Origin: Gracilaria vermiculophylla | Taxonomy: Eukaryota; Rhodophyta; Florideophyceae; Gracilariales; Gracilariaceae | Length of the DNA: 64,000 nucleotides | Assembly (NCBI GenBank): GCA_019155205.2 | Contig: JAHNZQ020000227.1 | Location: 637,039-701,038 of the forward strand | Reading direction: 5' to 3' | In this document: positions 54,241-64,000 of the stretch, piece by piece | Numbering within the stretch: the first letter of the stretch is position 1 | How the letters are laid out: the number at the start of each line of letters is the position of its first letter | Position numbers and translations under genes: made by a program | The notes under the pieces: generated by a model | Told to the model about the DNA's origin: nothing | Seen by the model: only the letters and a program-made list of their open reading frames with translations | Databases searched by the model: none

Positions 54241-57160
54241 TACGGGGGTCGGGCCCAGGCCTGTTCTCTTCTTCCTTACATCCAACCGTGGATAACACAG
54301 AGGAAATGCTCTGAGGGAAAACCTGTAAGGTGCACGCCGACAATGGGGGTTGGATCGCAACGAGTGCCATTTTCCCGGCTACCCATTCGGTGCACGCCCC
54401 GTTTCTCGAACAGTGGGAGGGCACCCCTTCAGGGCATATGGTTTCTCACACTCTTCCACAAGAACCACAGATGGTGGTCCTACAACTGGATTTGGAATCG
54501 ATCAACAGGATGGTTGAGAATCGGATCGCGCAAGCCCTGGCCGCGAAGCTACCAGCATTAGTTTTTCAGTTTTTCGAGCAAAAAACTCGAGAATAAGTTG
54601 ACCACATGGTACATGAAACCCTGCGGGAGCACACAATCGTGGCTCCGTAGGACCCTCAAACCGGACCGGTCGCTTCGCCAATCATAGATGGTAACCAGTA
54701 GATTGTCATGCCGATACAAACTGTCCAATACAACCTTCTGCATGACCAAATTGGTGAGGAGTACGATGACAGATTTCGGAATGGGGCTGCCCCTGGGGAT
54801 GAGGGAGGGCCCGAGGATCATTTACCTTTCGAAACCCATTGGTGGCGCTACGCCGGGTTCCAACGCTCGGAACCCTGGTGGTGATGGTGGTTCGTTGAGC
54901 TTCGAGGACGAGCGACGAAAAAAACCTAAAGGTAAAAAGAAGAAGAAGACCACATGGGCAAAGAAATAGGGTCGTCCGTCCGACCTCGAATCTTCAGGCT
55001 AAGACACCGACTCGGATCTCATTGAGTAGGACCGCGAAGATTGGCGAAAATACCGGAGATATCCTCGCCGTAAAAAGTGAAAAGAATACTGCAAGGGTAA
55101 GACCAAGCGGCATGACTCTTCCGAGTCTGATTCCGACAATGATGCTGACCTTGAGTTCACCAAATCACTTAACGATTTGTTGGTCAGAGCGGTTGACTAC
55201 CGCCCATATCGGTTGGCCAATTGTAATGCTGAGTATACGAAGACGGTCTCTCAGAACATAACAAAGCACCACAAGGGGCTTAGTTTTCAAATGGGCGCCA
55301 ACCGCTTCTCGGGCGACGACCCAGTCGCTTAAATTTAATTCCTTAAAAGGTTGAAGACAGCATGTGGCCGTAACGGTTTCTGAGAAGGAACGGCCACGTG
55401 GCTGTTCCAATTCTACCTCAATGGTCAGGCGGGCAACCTAGTACACGGCCGCCTGTAGAGCAACGCCATGGCGGTAGATGAGGAACACACCGAGCTCTTG
55501 CGCTCGTACCCACAAGAGGTTAACTTCCTACCGGAAACCTACGCAGCCGAAGAGGTGATTCAGGTGGCCTACTCGGAGGTTTCGAAACATCGCCAGTGTC
55601 CAGGACAAACCGAATTGGAATACGCTCGATCGATACACGCAACGGCGTTTCAATGCGGCAGCGTGCTCACTACCACTCGATTAAAATTCATGTTCGCCAA
55701 CAAAGTTGATAAACCAATCGATTCCTAGGAAAGAAACCATCTTGCCAGAAACGGTAAGGTGGACTACAATGGTTTGACTCGCTTTGCGCAGTGTCAGGGC
55801 GACACGCTCCACCTCGGAAAACAAAGCGCTCTGCCTCCGTTCGCAAAAACGATGAAAGATGAGCCGAAACGGTCCGTTTTCGACGTCGAAAAACTCTCTG
55901 AAATGGACCCTGAACCCGCCGACTTCTCACCGTATGGTACCGCCATCCACCTGGTTAACTAGTCACTGACAGCCGGGTCACTTTCTCTATCTCAGCGGAA
56001 AACGCCGGCCTTGGGAAGCGAGCACCTGCACTCGCTTGCCGGTCCACCGTCTTCAATATCAGTTCCGTCGTCGGTATCTGCTCCATCTACGAGGACCTCA
56101 AGCGCTCCGAACCAGGTATTCGCGATACCGTACCAGGATGGGAATGGTTAGTCATCGTATCGCACTGCGCTCACACACCCGAAGGCTGATCAGCCAAACC
56201 AACGTGCCTCACCAATGGTGGCAAGAAACCGAAATACGGGCGATCTCCTGTGTTGGTTCTGCCTCTCACCGGAACATCTTGCGACGGCTTTCCCGAAGAT
56301 TGAACCGCAGGCGCGAGCGGCGCTTTTGCAGATGCGGCTCCAGAACCAACGTGTTATTTTTATCACGCCGTCGAAGGGCATGCGCTCTGCCAATACACCT
56401 GCGCCACATGCTCCACCCCAACAGGTCCGCCTAATCACTGACGAAGTCCAACGTGAGGTTTCCACCTCACATGCGGAAAACGCCTAACGGTTGGAGAACT
56501 GGCCGTCCCCAACCGTGCTTCCTCTGAAGGACTTCCAGCACCAAATGGTTTTAATATGGATTATTACCCTACCGGTACCGGGCAGGCAGGCACTTTGGAC
56601 TCATCGACCATGTTGGGTTTTCTAAACCACAGTAACTACAAGGTAAATATCACCCTCGGGTCTACCTCTAACCATTTGGTACCTTGCGGCACCGTCCTAG
56701 ACACAGGGGTGGGACCCAATCTGGTTAGCGCCAAACTCATACCGCCACGGTTATTCGGCCAGTTGCAGTCGTGCGACTTGAGACACTCTGTGGTGGATGC
56801 TAACAACCACCCATTATCGATCATGAGGTGTTTCACCGTAATGGTTATCGCTCAAGACCTCAAGGTTCGGATGCGGTTTATCGTCGTGAGTACTCTCGCC
56901 GGGCGCTGTATTTTGTGAACCATGTTTTTCGATCGCCACATCAGGGCGATCTTCCCCGGTCCCAAACGGCTCTGTTCAACGATGGCCCGCGCATCACTAT
57001 CATAGGCAGACTTAAGGGTAAAGCGCGCTCCACTCGTACGCGAACTGTTCACCCAATTGGTACCACTTCCAACAATATACGCCTGGTCCACAAGGTCTCC
57101 ATACCCCCAATGCACCAAATGGCTGTTCGCGCCACGTGCCTGTTAGCGGGCCTCATCACG
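54241..57160 (+). mobile_element. Ty3/gypsy fragment C: gag and protease only
   Basis: Plus-strand pieces: a coiled gag start (about 54330-54596, LDLESINRMVENRIAQALA), a basic Lys-rich segment (54688-54969), capsid-like helices (55468-55728), a zinc knuckle-like CWFCLSPEHLATAF (56215-56487; the last Cys is lost) and a protease with GTVLDTGVGPNLV (56556-56918). The fragment stops at the inverted repeat of the piggyBac-like element; no RT or integrase follows on the far side, so the rest was deleted or lies elsewhere. Confidence 0.7.
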
Positions 57161-57224
57161 CTAGTGTCTATCAGACCGGTGCGCTGACCTCATATGAGGT
57201 CCAATTGACCTCATATGAGGTCAG
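57161..57224 (+). repeat. Left terminal inverted repeat of piggyBac-type element
   Basis: Begins CTAGTGTCTATCAGACC and contains two copies of the palindrome ACCTCATATGAGGT. Matches the reverse complement of 60543-60600 along nearly its whole length with small gaps. Confidence 0.8.
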
Positions 57225-58794
57225 GGCACCATCAAGAAAAAATAAAAAATTAAAATTAAAATTTGACACGTAGGCCAGTATTTTGGAAATATAAATTTTG
57301 AAATCCTGTTCTCCAGGATTGCCTGTGAACAATAAATATATGTAGACCACGCCATAAGCTATCAAAGCAGCTCAGTAATCATCAGAATACATGCCAGCAA
57401 CTAATCCTGAGTTCAAACGTCGCTGAGTATCTCAAAACTCAAAAACTCCTTCGGAAGCTCGACTGATTCTAAAACTATTTAAACTCTCAGAACGTTTTCA
57501 ACACCCACTTGAACAGCAAACAGAATAAGGTGGCATCTGTTGAAGAAGCAGTTTCGTAATAGATCTTAAAGAATCTACCAAGTCAGAATAACGCGGATTG
57601 AGTTACTAGTGGGCTTAAGGTAAAAGAACTTTTGCTCAATAATTGCATTGTAATGTTGAATTTTACTTTAAAAAACGAATGTTGTCATCGTTGTTGACAT
57701 TTCATTTATATACTACGCTTCACTATACAGTGACGCTCTTCAACATCTTTCATAAAACATTCTCTAATACTACCAGTGGGACAAAAAAAAATTCTTTTTC
57801 TTTCCTTGAATAGCATCCAGAAAATAAAAACTTCGATTTCGTTTTACCTCTGCAATAATTGCATCTTTTTTCATATAAGGCTTTTGTAATCATTCCCTTT
57901 TTTGTTGTCCTTCTTCTATTAGATTGAATTAAATGCAAACCAGTGTCAGCAAACATTGGCTGTTCATTATTGTTTTCATTTTCCGTTTCATTTCTTTTCA
58001 TTAAACCAGTGGTGTCCCAAGTATTTTCAAATAATTCATCAGCCGGCTCAAAGTGGAAGTGGTGTAGACTTTAAACGCTTCTGCTTCCATTTGCTGCCTT
58101 TTACAGTTTCCATGCATCTACAATGCAAATTGCAAAAAGGGAGCAATTGACTCAAAATGACCACTCTTTCACTTCTATTTTCTTTTCCAGATTTAAACTA
58201 TCTTGTCGGCATCTGTTATGGCGGTCCATCATTGACCATGTTTTTTAATATTCTTTATAAATCTCAGGAATTGCAACCTCAATTTCAATTTTCTTAGAAA
58301 TAGTTCTCTCTCGTCTCCATCTCTCCCTAGCAATAAGAGGACCTGGATTAACTGTGCCAGCGGCTGAAATGAAATACTTTCTGTCTCGATCCATCCACAT
58401 TACGGCTATTATGTAACAATTAGGGACGCTTCCTTTTGAAACCACAGATATAAAGTCGCCTCTGTTCCTTAAAGTGATTTCGGATCAGCGTATCATAGGA
58501 ATTTCCCGAGATGCATTTTTGATTAGTCCAGTAAATCTCCACCCTTTCTCCATGAGTGCTTCAGCGGTGTTGACGGATGCAAAAAAAGGAATCAGCGCAT
58601 ACTAAAAGATCTGATTCAAACAGCGGTTATAATAATCTTAGTGGAATACTCGTTGCATGAGCATTGTCGGAATCAAAATCCTGTTTTGGATTTTTAGCAC
58701 CCATATTGAGTTTAATATTCAGCATTATACCACTTCGTCCAAAACAAACAGCTTTCATTTCAAGACCATTTTCGGGCTTTCTATCCAATGCTGT

Positions 58795-59353
58795 GAGATA
58801 GCACACAAAAGTGAAGGAAGTCCTAGAGGTGCAATCCGTGCGGAGTTCGTAAGCGGGGCGTGCATGTCACACGAGGCCGGTCGGGGAAAGGTGAGGCGTG
58901 GAGTAGATCACCAGCACCGGGCGGTCTTAGGGAGACTTGGCGGTTGGTACCGTTAGGCACGATCGAGCTACGCGCTCAAAGAACGAACGGCTTGTAAACC
59001 TAATAGGTATCCCGTACGGTAGAGACTCAGGTCTGCTTTAGAGAATCGTTAGTTCGGGACGGTGGTGCTTACACTTTAGTAGTTGATGAGACCGCGAGGA
59101 GTGGAGGTGCTTAAGTAGGCGCACCTCGACGCTGCAACTCGCATTACAGTCCGCTTGGCGGTCCCCAGACATGTGGCGAAAATATCCCGTGGTGGGGCCA
59201 CCTAATTATCTACACTATCTCTACGTGTAATACCTATCATACTAGTCCGACAGGAGTGCCTTCCGGTGCACACGTGTACACTCAGCCTCGCTGGAGCCAG
59301 TCCTGACAACCGCCTTCTCAACCTACAAGCCGCTCGGTTCCACTATACTACAC
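58795..59353. mobile_element. 559-bp insertion with 7-bp target duplication
   Basis: The transposase text breaks at ACAGCA (minus) and resumes 559 bp away. The insertion is flanked by direct ATGCTGT copies at 58788-58794 and 59354-59360; removing the insertion and one copy rejoins PHYTA and LDRKP in frame. The inserted DNA is GC-richer than its host and has no recognisable protein frame. Its ends (GAGATAGC... and ...ATACTACAC) show no clear inverted repeat. Possibly a non-autonomous DNA element or SINE-like unit. Confidence 0.8.
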
Positions 59354-60542
59354 ATGCTGTATAATGGGGAAGCCCCACGTCAATCCAATGACCTCCCAAT
59401 CCGTACCACCGTGACATTCCTTCGTCAACAAATAAAGCATGTGATGGCCTGACAAAAGAACGGCAATGATTATTGACCGCCTTCACAAAATCGGCTGTAA
59501 ACGACAATCTCCTGGTTTCTTGCTCTTCAGTCACACCATTTCCACTAAAACATATGCAGCTTCTTAGCGATGCAAATCTGTTTCGTGACATACCTAGCCC
59601 AATGTTAGGTTGTGGAATGAACTTAGAAAAAGCCTCAATGCTCCAAAGATCGCGGCTGTTCCAAAACTCAATACGAGTCATTAAAATAAGCTCTTCGAAA
59701 CATTTTAGCACCTTTCTTCCTGATGTCCTCCGAGCGCCTTTGCTTTCTAGTCGAATATTTGTTCTGCTCACGATATATTCCATATGATGCATGGGGAATC
59801 TTCTAGAAAAAGAAATCCAATGGAGTCATTCCTGAAGCAGTGTGAGGTGGTGAGATGAAATCTCCTGCTGGACCAATAATTTTCCACTTATGCATTTGCA
59901 TATAACCATTCAGAGGACTCCAAGTCATACAGGTTTCCCAAAACCGACCATGAGCAATAGTTGATTGGCAGAATTCATGCAGATTTTGATCATCTGGCTG
60001 CTCTTGCAAATTTTGCCTCTTCGGTGGTGTAACAATAGCTTCACCTTCAGCAGTTTCGATGTTACTCGGGTCAATCGTATGATTTTGTTCTTCTGCAGCG
60101 TGCGGGGTATCGTGAACACCGGTACCGAGTTTGAAACTGAACAAAAGGTAGAGTAAGCTCTTTCTCAAGAATGGGTAAACTAAAGTTTACCGTCAAGAAT
60201 GTGAGATTTCGATTATTGATTTTGCGAACATCAACATTTTGAACTATTCCTCTGACCGTTGTGGACTTCCACAAAGATCCATAATAACTTTTACATTCCG
60301 TGTCACTGGTAACCAGGCTAGCGCGGCTGTTGATAGGTGTTCCAGCAGTTTTGCGAGGATCTGTAGACGATGCAATAGTTTACGAATGTTTTTGACGGCT
60401 CCGATTGATGTAACAGTCACAATGCACCCTTGGTTGTTGTCGACATAGTTCAGCCCTGCCGGCGTCGAAAACATGATAAGGATAACAGAACAAAAAAAGG
60501 GAAAAGTTTCAATGATTTCATCTAATTACAAGGTATTTAAAA

Positions 60543-60600
60543 CTGACCTTGCATGAAGTCATTTGATCTCATATGAGGTCGCTGGTCAGATAGACATTAG
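60543..60600 (-). repeat. Right terminal inverted repeat of piggyBac-type element
   Basis: Reverse complement begins CTAATGTCTATCTGACC and contains CCTCATATGAGATC. Pairs with 57161-57224. Confidence 0.8.
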
Positions 60601-60805
60601 GATGGTTCATATATATGGAGGGCTATTTCAGACAGGTTTTGAAGTCAAAAATTGTGTTAGAAATTGCTGGAAATCTATAATAGTTTCAACTGTGAAAAAA
60701 TACATCACTTGGATGCCTAAACGTTGCATTAGCGATATACAGCAAAAGATATGACAAGTGAACTATAGAGCGTCTCGTAGTAAAGGTTTATTCCTAATGA
60801 ACATA
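60601..60805 (+). mobile_element. Tc1/mariner 3' remnant
   Basis: Directly adjoining the piggyBac-type right end. Matches the 3' part and tail of the next Tc1 copy (61758-61953): GGATGGTT, TCAGACAG, AAACGTTGCATTAGCG, GAGCGTC and AGTAAAG blocks in the same order. It is the truncated end of a second copy of the same family. Confidence 0.75.
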
Positions 60806-61970
60806 CAGTGCGTTTCAAAAACATACTACCACTAAAAAGTGCGCCAAAACTGTACTGTAGGCTATATATTGCACATAATCTTTACAGAATCGTTTCAAAA
60901 ATATATGTACATCGTCTTCTTTCCAGTCCAAATGGCTCGAGGTTCTCCAATTTCAAAGCAAGAACAGATTCAAATCATAAAGGTACACCCCAAGAAACAC
61001 TCCAACAGTGCTATTGCTCAGAAATTGAAGCGTTGTAGGGACCCGATGGCTACTTTTCAAAAGAATCCGACTCTTTTTGGATTAAAACGATCTCCAGGAC
61101 GCCCTAAGAAGCTCAGTCGAGCAGACAAGAGAGGAAGCAAAAGAAAATTATGTAAAGGAAAAGTAATGTGCGAAACAATTGGAGGAAATCTCAATCTCAA
61201 CGTTTCTAAATCAAAAATATGGAGGCAGATAAACAACACAAATTTGTTTAACGTAAAGAAATCAATAAAAAGTACGTTTTCCAAGATAGTTGCAAGCAAA
61301 AGAGAGTGGACTGGTGTGCCGAAAAAGCCTACTGGAAAAAAGAAGGGGAACATGTTATTTTTACTAATGAACCAAAGTTCAATTTAAATAAACCGGATTG
61401 CTACAAATACTTTTGGCACGATCTTCGTTAGGAATCTAATGAATATTATACCATACACTCAGGTGGAGGCTTTGTGATGGTCTGGGTTATACTTTCGAAA
61501 AAAGGTTTGCCTGAAATGGCATTTATTGAAACAACCATGAACGCGGAAAAATATCAAAAAGTTCCATACAACTATTTTGTCTCTTTTTGTTTCTGTTTCC
61601 ATGAAGAAAATTTCATATTCCAACAGGATAGTGCGCCAGTATACACAGCATTCTTAATAAACAAAATGGCTAGAGCAGTCATAAGTATCTGTTGTAGAGT
61701 GGTCGGCGCGCTCACCAGATCTGAACCCAATCGAAAACGTTTGAGGACTGCTGGTGAGGATGGTTTATGCCCATACAAGGCAATGTCAGACAGTTTTTGA
61801 ACTCAAAAACTGTATGAAAATATATAACAGTTTTAACTGCGGAGAATTACATCAACTCGATGCATAAACGTTGCATTAGCGTTATAAAGCAACGAGAATG
61901 CAAAATAAACTATTGAGCGTCGCCCAGTAAAGATTTATTATTGATGATCATATGTTTTTGAAACGGTTTA
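60806..61970 (+). mobile_element. Tc1/mariner element, degenerate copy 2
   Basis: Starts CAGTGCGTTTCAAAAACATA after a TA dinucleotide, as expected for this superfamily, and ends with the reverse complement of CGTTTCAAAAACATA (61951-61965). Transposase remnants in three plus frames: an HTH part with SKQEQIQIIKVH and GRPKKLSRADKR (60839-61387), MVWVILSKKGLPEMAF with FIFQQDSAPVYTAF (61474-61690), and, after a frameshift, VEWSARSPDLNPIENV (about 61695-61743) ending in a stop. D and E of the DDE catalytic triad remain visible, but the frame breaks rule out function. Confidence 0.88.
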
Positions 61971-62357
61971 ATAGAGAGTTTCAGCAACTCAAATGTGGGT
62001 AGATTTTGGGTAGCGTGCCACGGCACGTATGACATGTGACCGGTTTGGGCCAAGCCAACCGACAATTCCTACCAGTAAATCGTTCGGAAAGGCTCTGTAT
62101 CGAAAACATTTTCGGTGCGATCTGCTCCTCGTGTTAGCCCAGCCCCACCGCTCACGCTGCCTGGAGCGCCTGGTTTCGGCATTCACGCGGTGAGCGTCCG
62201 CCTTTGTGGAGCTCCTCGTCTTCAACTTGCCGGGCTGGTTTGTGCGGTTCGTGGGTGCAAGAACCTATCGACCGCTCTTCGATATCCGTGCCTGACAGTG
62301 TGCTGTTTCGCGACGTCCCCCCATCCTCCCCCTCTCCGTTTTTCAGCCAGCGAATCG
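61971..62357. other. Spacer, probable left end of Harbinger element
   Basis: No coding sequence supported. If the Myb-like and DDE frames to the right form one PIF/Harbinger element, its left terminal repeat should lie here; I could not identify it because its partner is outside the window. Confidence 0.3.
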
Positions 62358-63332
62358 ATGGTAACCGGCGAGGCTCCCGGCTCTCCCTCATGCCGTCCTC
62401 ATGGACATTCACTGCCAGCGGGTGCATCTCATCCGGTCGCAGAGGAGTCATCCAACGAATCCGTCGCCCAGACGTCAAGCCCAGACTTCAAGCCACTACC
62501 TGTTTCGGCCAAGGAACCCCGAGTGAAGTGGGATGGGGCAGGTGCAGACTTGCTTTGTGCACGTGCTGTGACAAGTGCAGGAGTGCATCTGGCCGAGTGG
62601 GGAGAAGGCGACAAAACGTATACAAGAGCGGCTGAACTTTTCAACGCGCAACCGAGCAAGCCATTTGAGACGAACAGCAAGCATATTAAGGATCGGTTTT
62701 TGCTGCTCATGGAGCGTTTCAAATAGAAAAACGCAGCACTAGCCAAGCAGGCAGGCATAATGGAGGTGGAAGACAAGCTATCGAACCTCCTTGACGATGC
62801 CGCAGCTGCCATGAGTGACGCACGCTCGGCAGAAACGAAAGCAAAAGAGAAGAGGGGTAACGTCGAAGATATGCTCTCTCGTGCTGGGGCAGCCACTAGG
62901 GATATGTCGCTCATGCGCCGCACTCGTCGGAGCAAGAGGAAGCTCGATAAAAACATGGGCGGCCTAGATGTAGAAGATGATTGGGAGTGTGACGGACTTT
63001 CAGCGTCTGAAAAGCGTGGACGACGTCGTGATGATGCAGAAGAGGAGAAAGACAATGTTCTTATCGACCTCATCAAGCACGATGTCACCGAACGCCATGA
63101 CGTTGAGTGGCGTAAATGCGCCACTGCGGAGAAGCGCTTGGACCTGGACCTGCGCCGTTTCCAACACGCGTTAGACATGGATGCGGCACGTCGCCAGCAA
63201 GAAGCGGTTGCAGAAGTTGCTCGTGCCAAGGCTTCCGCCGATGCTGCAGCTGCGTCCATGGCCGATCGGGAGGAGCGTACGCAGACCCTTGCGCTGATCT
63301 CGGAGCTCGTGCGTAGTATCAGGAAGAACTAA
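62358..63332 (+). pseudogene. Myb/SANT-like protein of a PIF/Harbinger element, one in-frame stop
   Basis: A continuous frame from the ATG at 62358 to 63332, interrupted only by TAG at 62724-62726. Upstream codons to 62115 are open without an ATG. The first part contains a Myb/SANT-like trihelix pattern (SAGVHLAEWGEGDKTYTRAA, FNAQ, KHIKDRFLLLMERFK); after the stop the same frame continues into an Ala/Glu/Arg coiled coil (LSNLLDDAAAAMSDARSAET, DLRRFQHALDMDAARRQQE) with a basic patch. PIF/Harbinger elements encode such a Myb-like DNA-binding partner next to the transposase. The stop suggests a recently killed gene or a read-through/allelic variant. Confidence 0.6.
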
Positions 63333-63540
63333 AAAAGAGTGGGTGAGTTGGAAAATATGGAGAAGTCATAAGTGCCTACCGCTGCATTTGGTAGGCTAGG
63401 CGACAAAGCCGCTGCTCCGTGATCGTGCGCAACGTCGCTGGCTGCAGCACCTGCCGCTACTGCTGCCGAAAAACATGCTCTTGCACGCTTCTTCAGAATC
63501 GTTGAGACATGGCCGCGTTTGCGTCTCTTCGGATTTCTCT
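63333..63540. other. Short spacer between convergent Harbinger genes
   Basis: Nothing recognised; 3' ends of the Myb-like and transposase genes. Confidence 0.4.
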
Positions 63541-64000
63541 TTATAATGCGCCGATGGACAGATAGCTCTCAGGAGTAGGGGGCGTGCAGTCGAAGAAGGT
63601 TGCTTTCTGGCCACGGTGCAAGCAACAACGAATGTTCCACAATGAAACAGCAGCCGTGTAGACAGTACCAACAGGGCCCTCATTGATCTTGAGTTTTCGC
63701 GCAAAGTCGAGAATGGAGAAGACCTGCTTCACTTCCTTGTACCCCCATTCGACTGACACTCATACGCTTGCCATCTCCGTGTTAAAAGCCTCTTCTTCCT
63801 GGTTCAGAACCCCGACTGCGTCAGGAGGGAACGCCAATTGCATCCAAGGTCGAACCAGGTAGGTCTTGTCGCCAAACAGACAATACTGTACACCGCCTAC
63901 TATCAGGCCTGAACCCAACATGTCGTCCATTCTCGATTCTTGGTAGAGCGTCATGTCGTGCCGCCTGCCCTCGATGGGTCCGGCTAGGTGAAAAAGGAGC
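63541..64000 (-). pseudogene. PIF/Harbinger DDE transposase, partial at window edge
   Basis: The frame enters from the right window edge and ends at 63541. It reads LAGPIEGRRHDMTLY, VQYCLFGDKTYLVRPWMQ, EEEAFNTEMASV, a TGA stop at 63760-63762, then SVEWGYKEVKQVFSILDF and PPTPESYLSI, matching the C-terminal half of Harbinger nucleases (GRRHD, GDxxY, FNxxMSxxRxxVEW). The stop sits where the family has Arg, consistent with CGA to TGA decay. The catalytic HD and VEW residues remain. N-terminal half is outside the window. Confidence 0.82.

Larger units (their letters stand above)
57161..60600 (-). mobile_element. piggyBac-type DNA transposon, degenerate, with nested insertion
   Basis: Long terminal inverted repeats flank minus-strand remnants of a piggyBac-family (DDE_Tnp_1_7) transposase. 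In order: an N-terminal acidic part (59803-60168, with GYMQMHKWKI), RT/helix block (59343-59792: SRNRFASLRSCICF, FVKAVNNHCRSFV, ALFVDEGMSRWYGLGG), LDRKPENGLEMKAV with GRSGIMLNIKL (about 58610-58780), SKGSVPNCYIIAVMWMDRDR and AAGTVNPGP (58245-58445), and a Cys/Lys-rich end (57750-58001, CNYCRGKTKSKFLF). The D in VDEGMSRW is the family's catalytic aspartate. Stops and the nested insertion make it dead. Confidence 0.85.

Overview
This is a nuclear contig from a eukaryote with a compact gene space. The genes are mostly intronless or carry a few short GT-AG introns, many are arranged head to head or tail to tail, and there are plastid-lineage proteins: an LdpA-type iron-sulphur protein and a solitary CbiO/ABCI11-type ABC ATPase. 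Together with a large block of nested, decayed transposons this suggests a photosynthetic alga, most likely a florideophyte red alga of the Chondrus type. The organism name is an inference; no marker gene here settles it.

The left half (about 1-35 kb) is a gene island. In order it holds: an unrecognised 323-aa protein; a CLC chloride channel with two CBS domains; a PP2C phosphatase (minus) divergent from a PQ-loop/MPDU1-like membrane protein; a DBP9/DDX56 DEAD-box helicase (minus) divergent from an unrecognised protein that converges on a creatininase-family hydrolase; a three-exon plastid-type ABC ATPase; the splicing factor CWC22 (minus) divergent from a CGR1/CCDC86-like nucleolar protein; a golgin-84-like Golgi coiled-coil protein; an LdpA homologue broken by a 5-bp duplication; a HAD-fold protein of the Swiss-Army-Knife type; a reticulon; and a three-exon IMP dehydrogenase. 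The genes are general housekeeping (ribosome biogenesis, splicing, secretory pathway, GMP synthesis) and do not form one pathway.

The right half (about 35.9-64 kb) is a transposon island with a 100-N assembly gap. It contains Tc1/mariner copies with recognisable terminal inverted repeats, a minus-strand Ty3/gypsy element interrupted by a complete but decayed chromodomain Ty3/gypsy element with 193-bp LTRs, three copies of a 540-555-bp LTR-like repeat (one inside a reverse transcriptase), a gag-protease fragment of another gypsy element, a piggyBac-type element with long terminal inverted repeats that itself carries a 559-bp insertion with a 7-bp target duplication, and at the right edge a PIF/Harbinger element with a Myb-like protein converging on its DDE transposase. 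Nearly every transposon ORF carries stops or frameshifts.

Exon structures for the ABC ATPase and IMP dehydrogenase were worked out by reading conserved motifs across consensus splice sites and are well supported. Those for the 14.9-16.7 kb gene and the 3' end of the LdpA gene are tentative.
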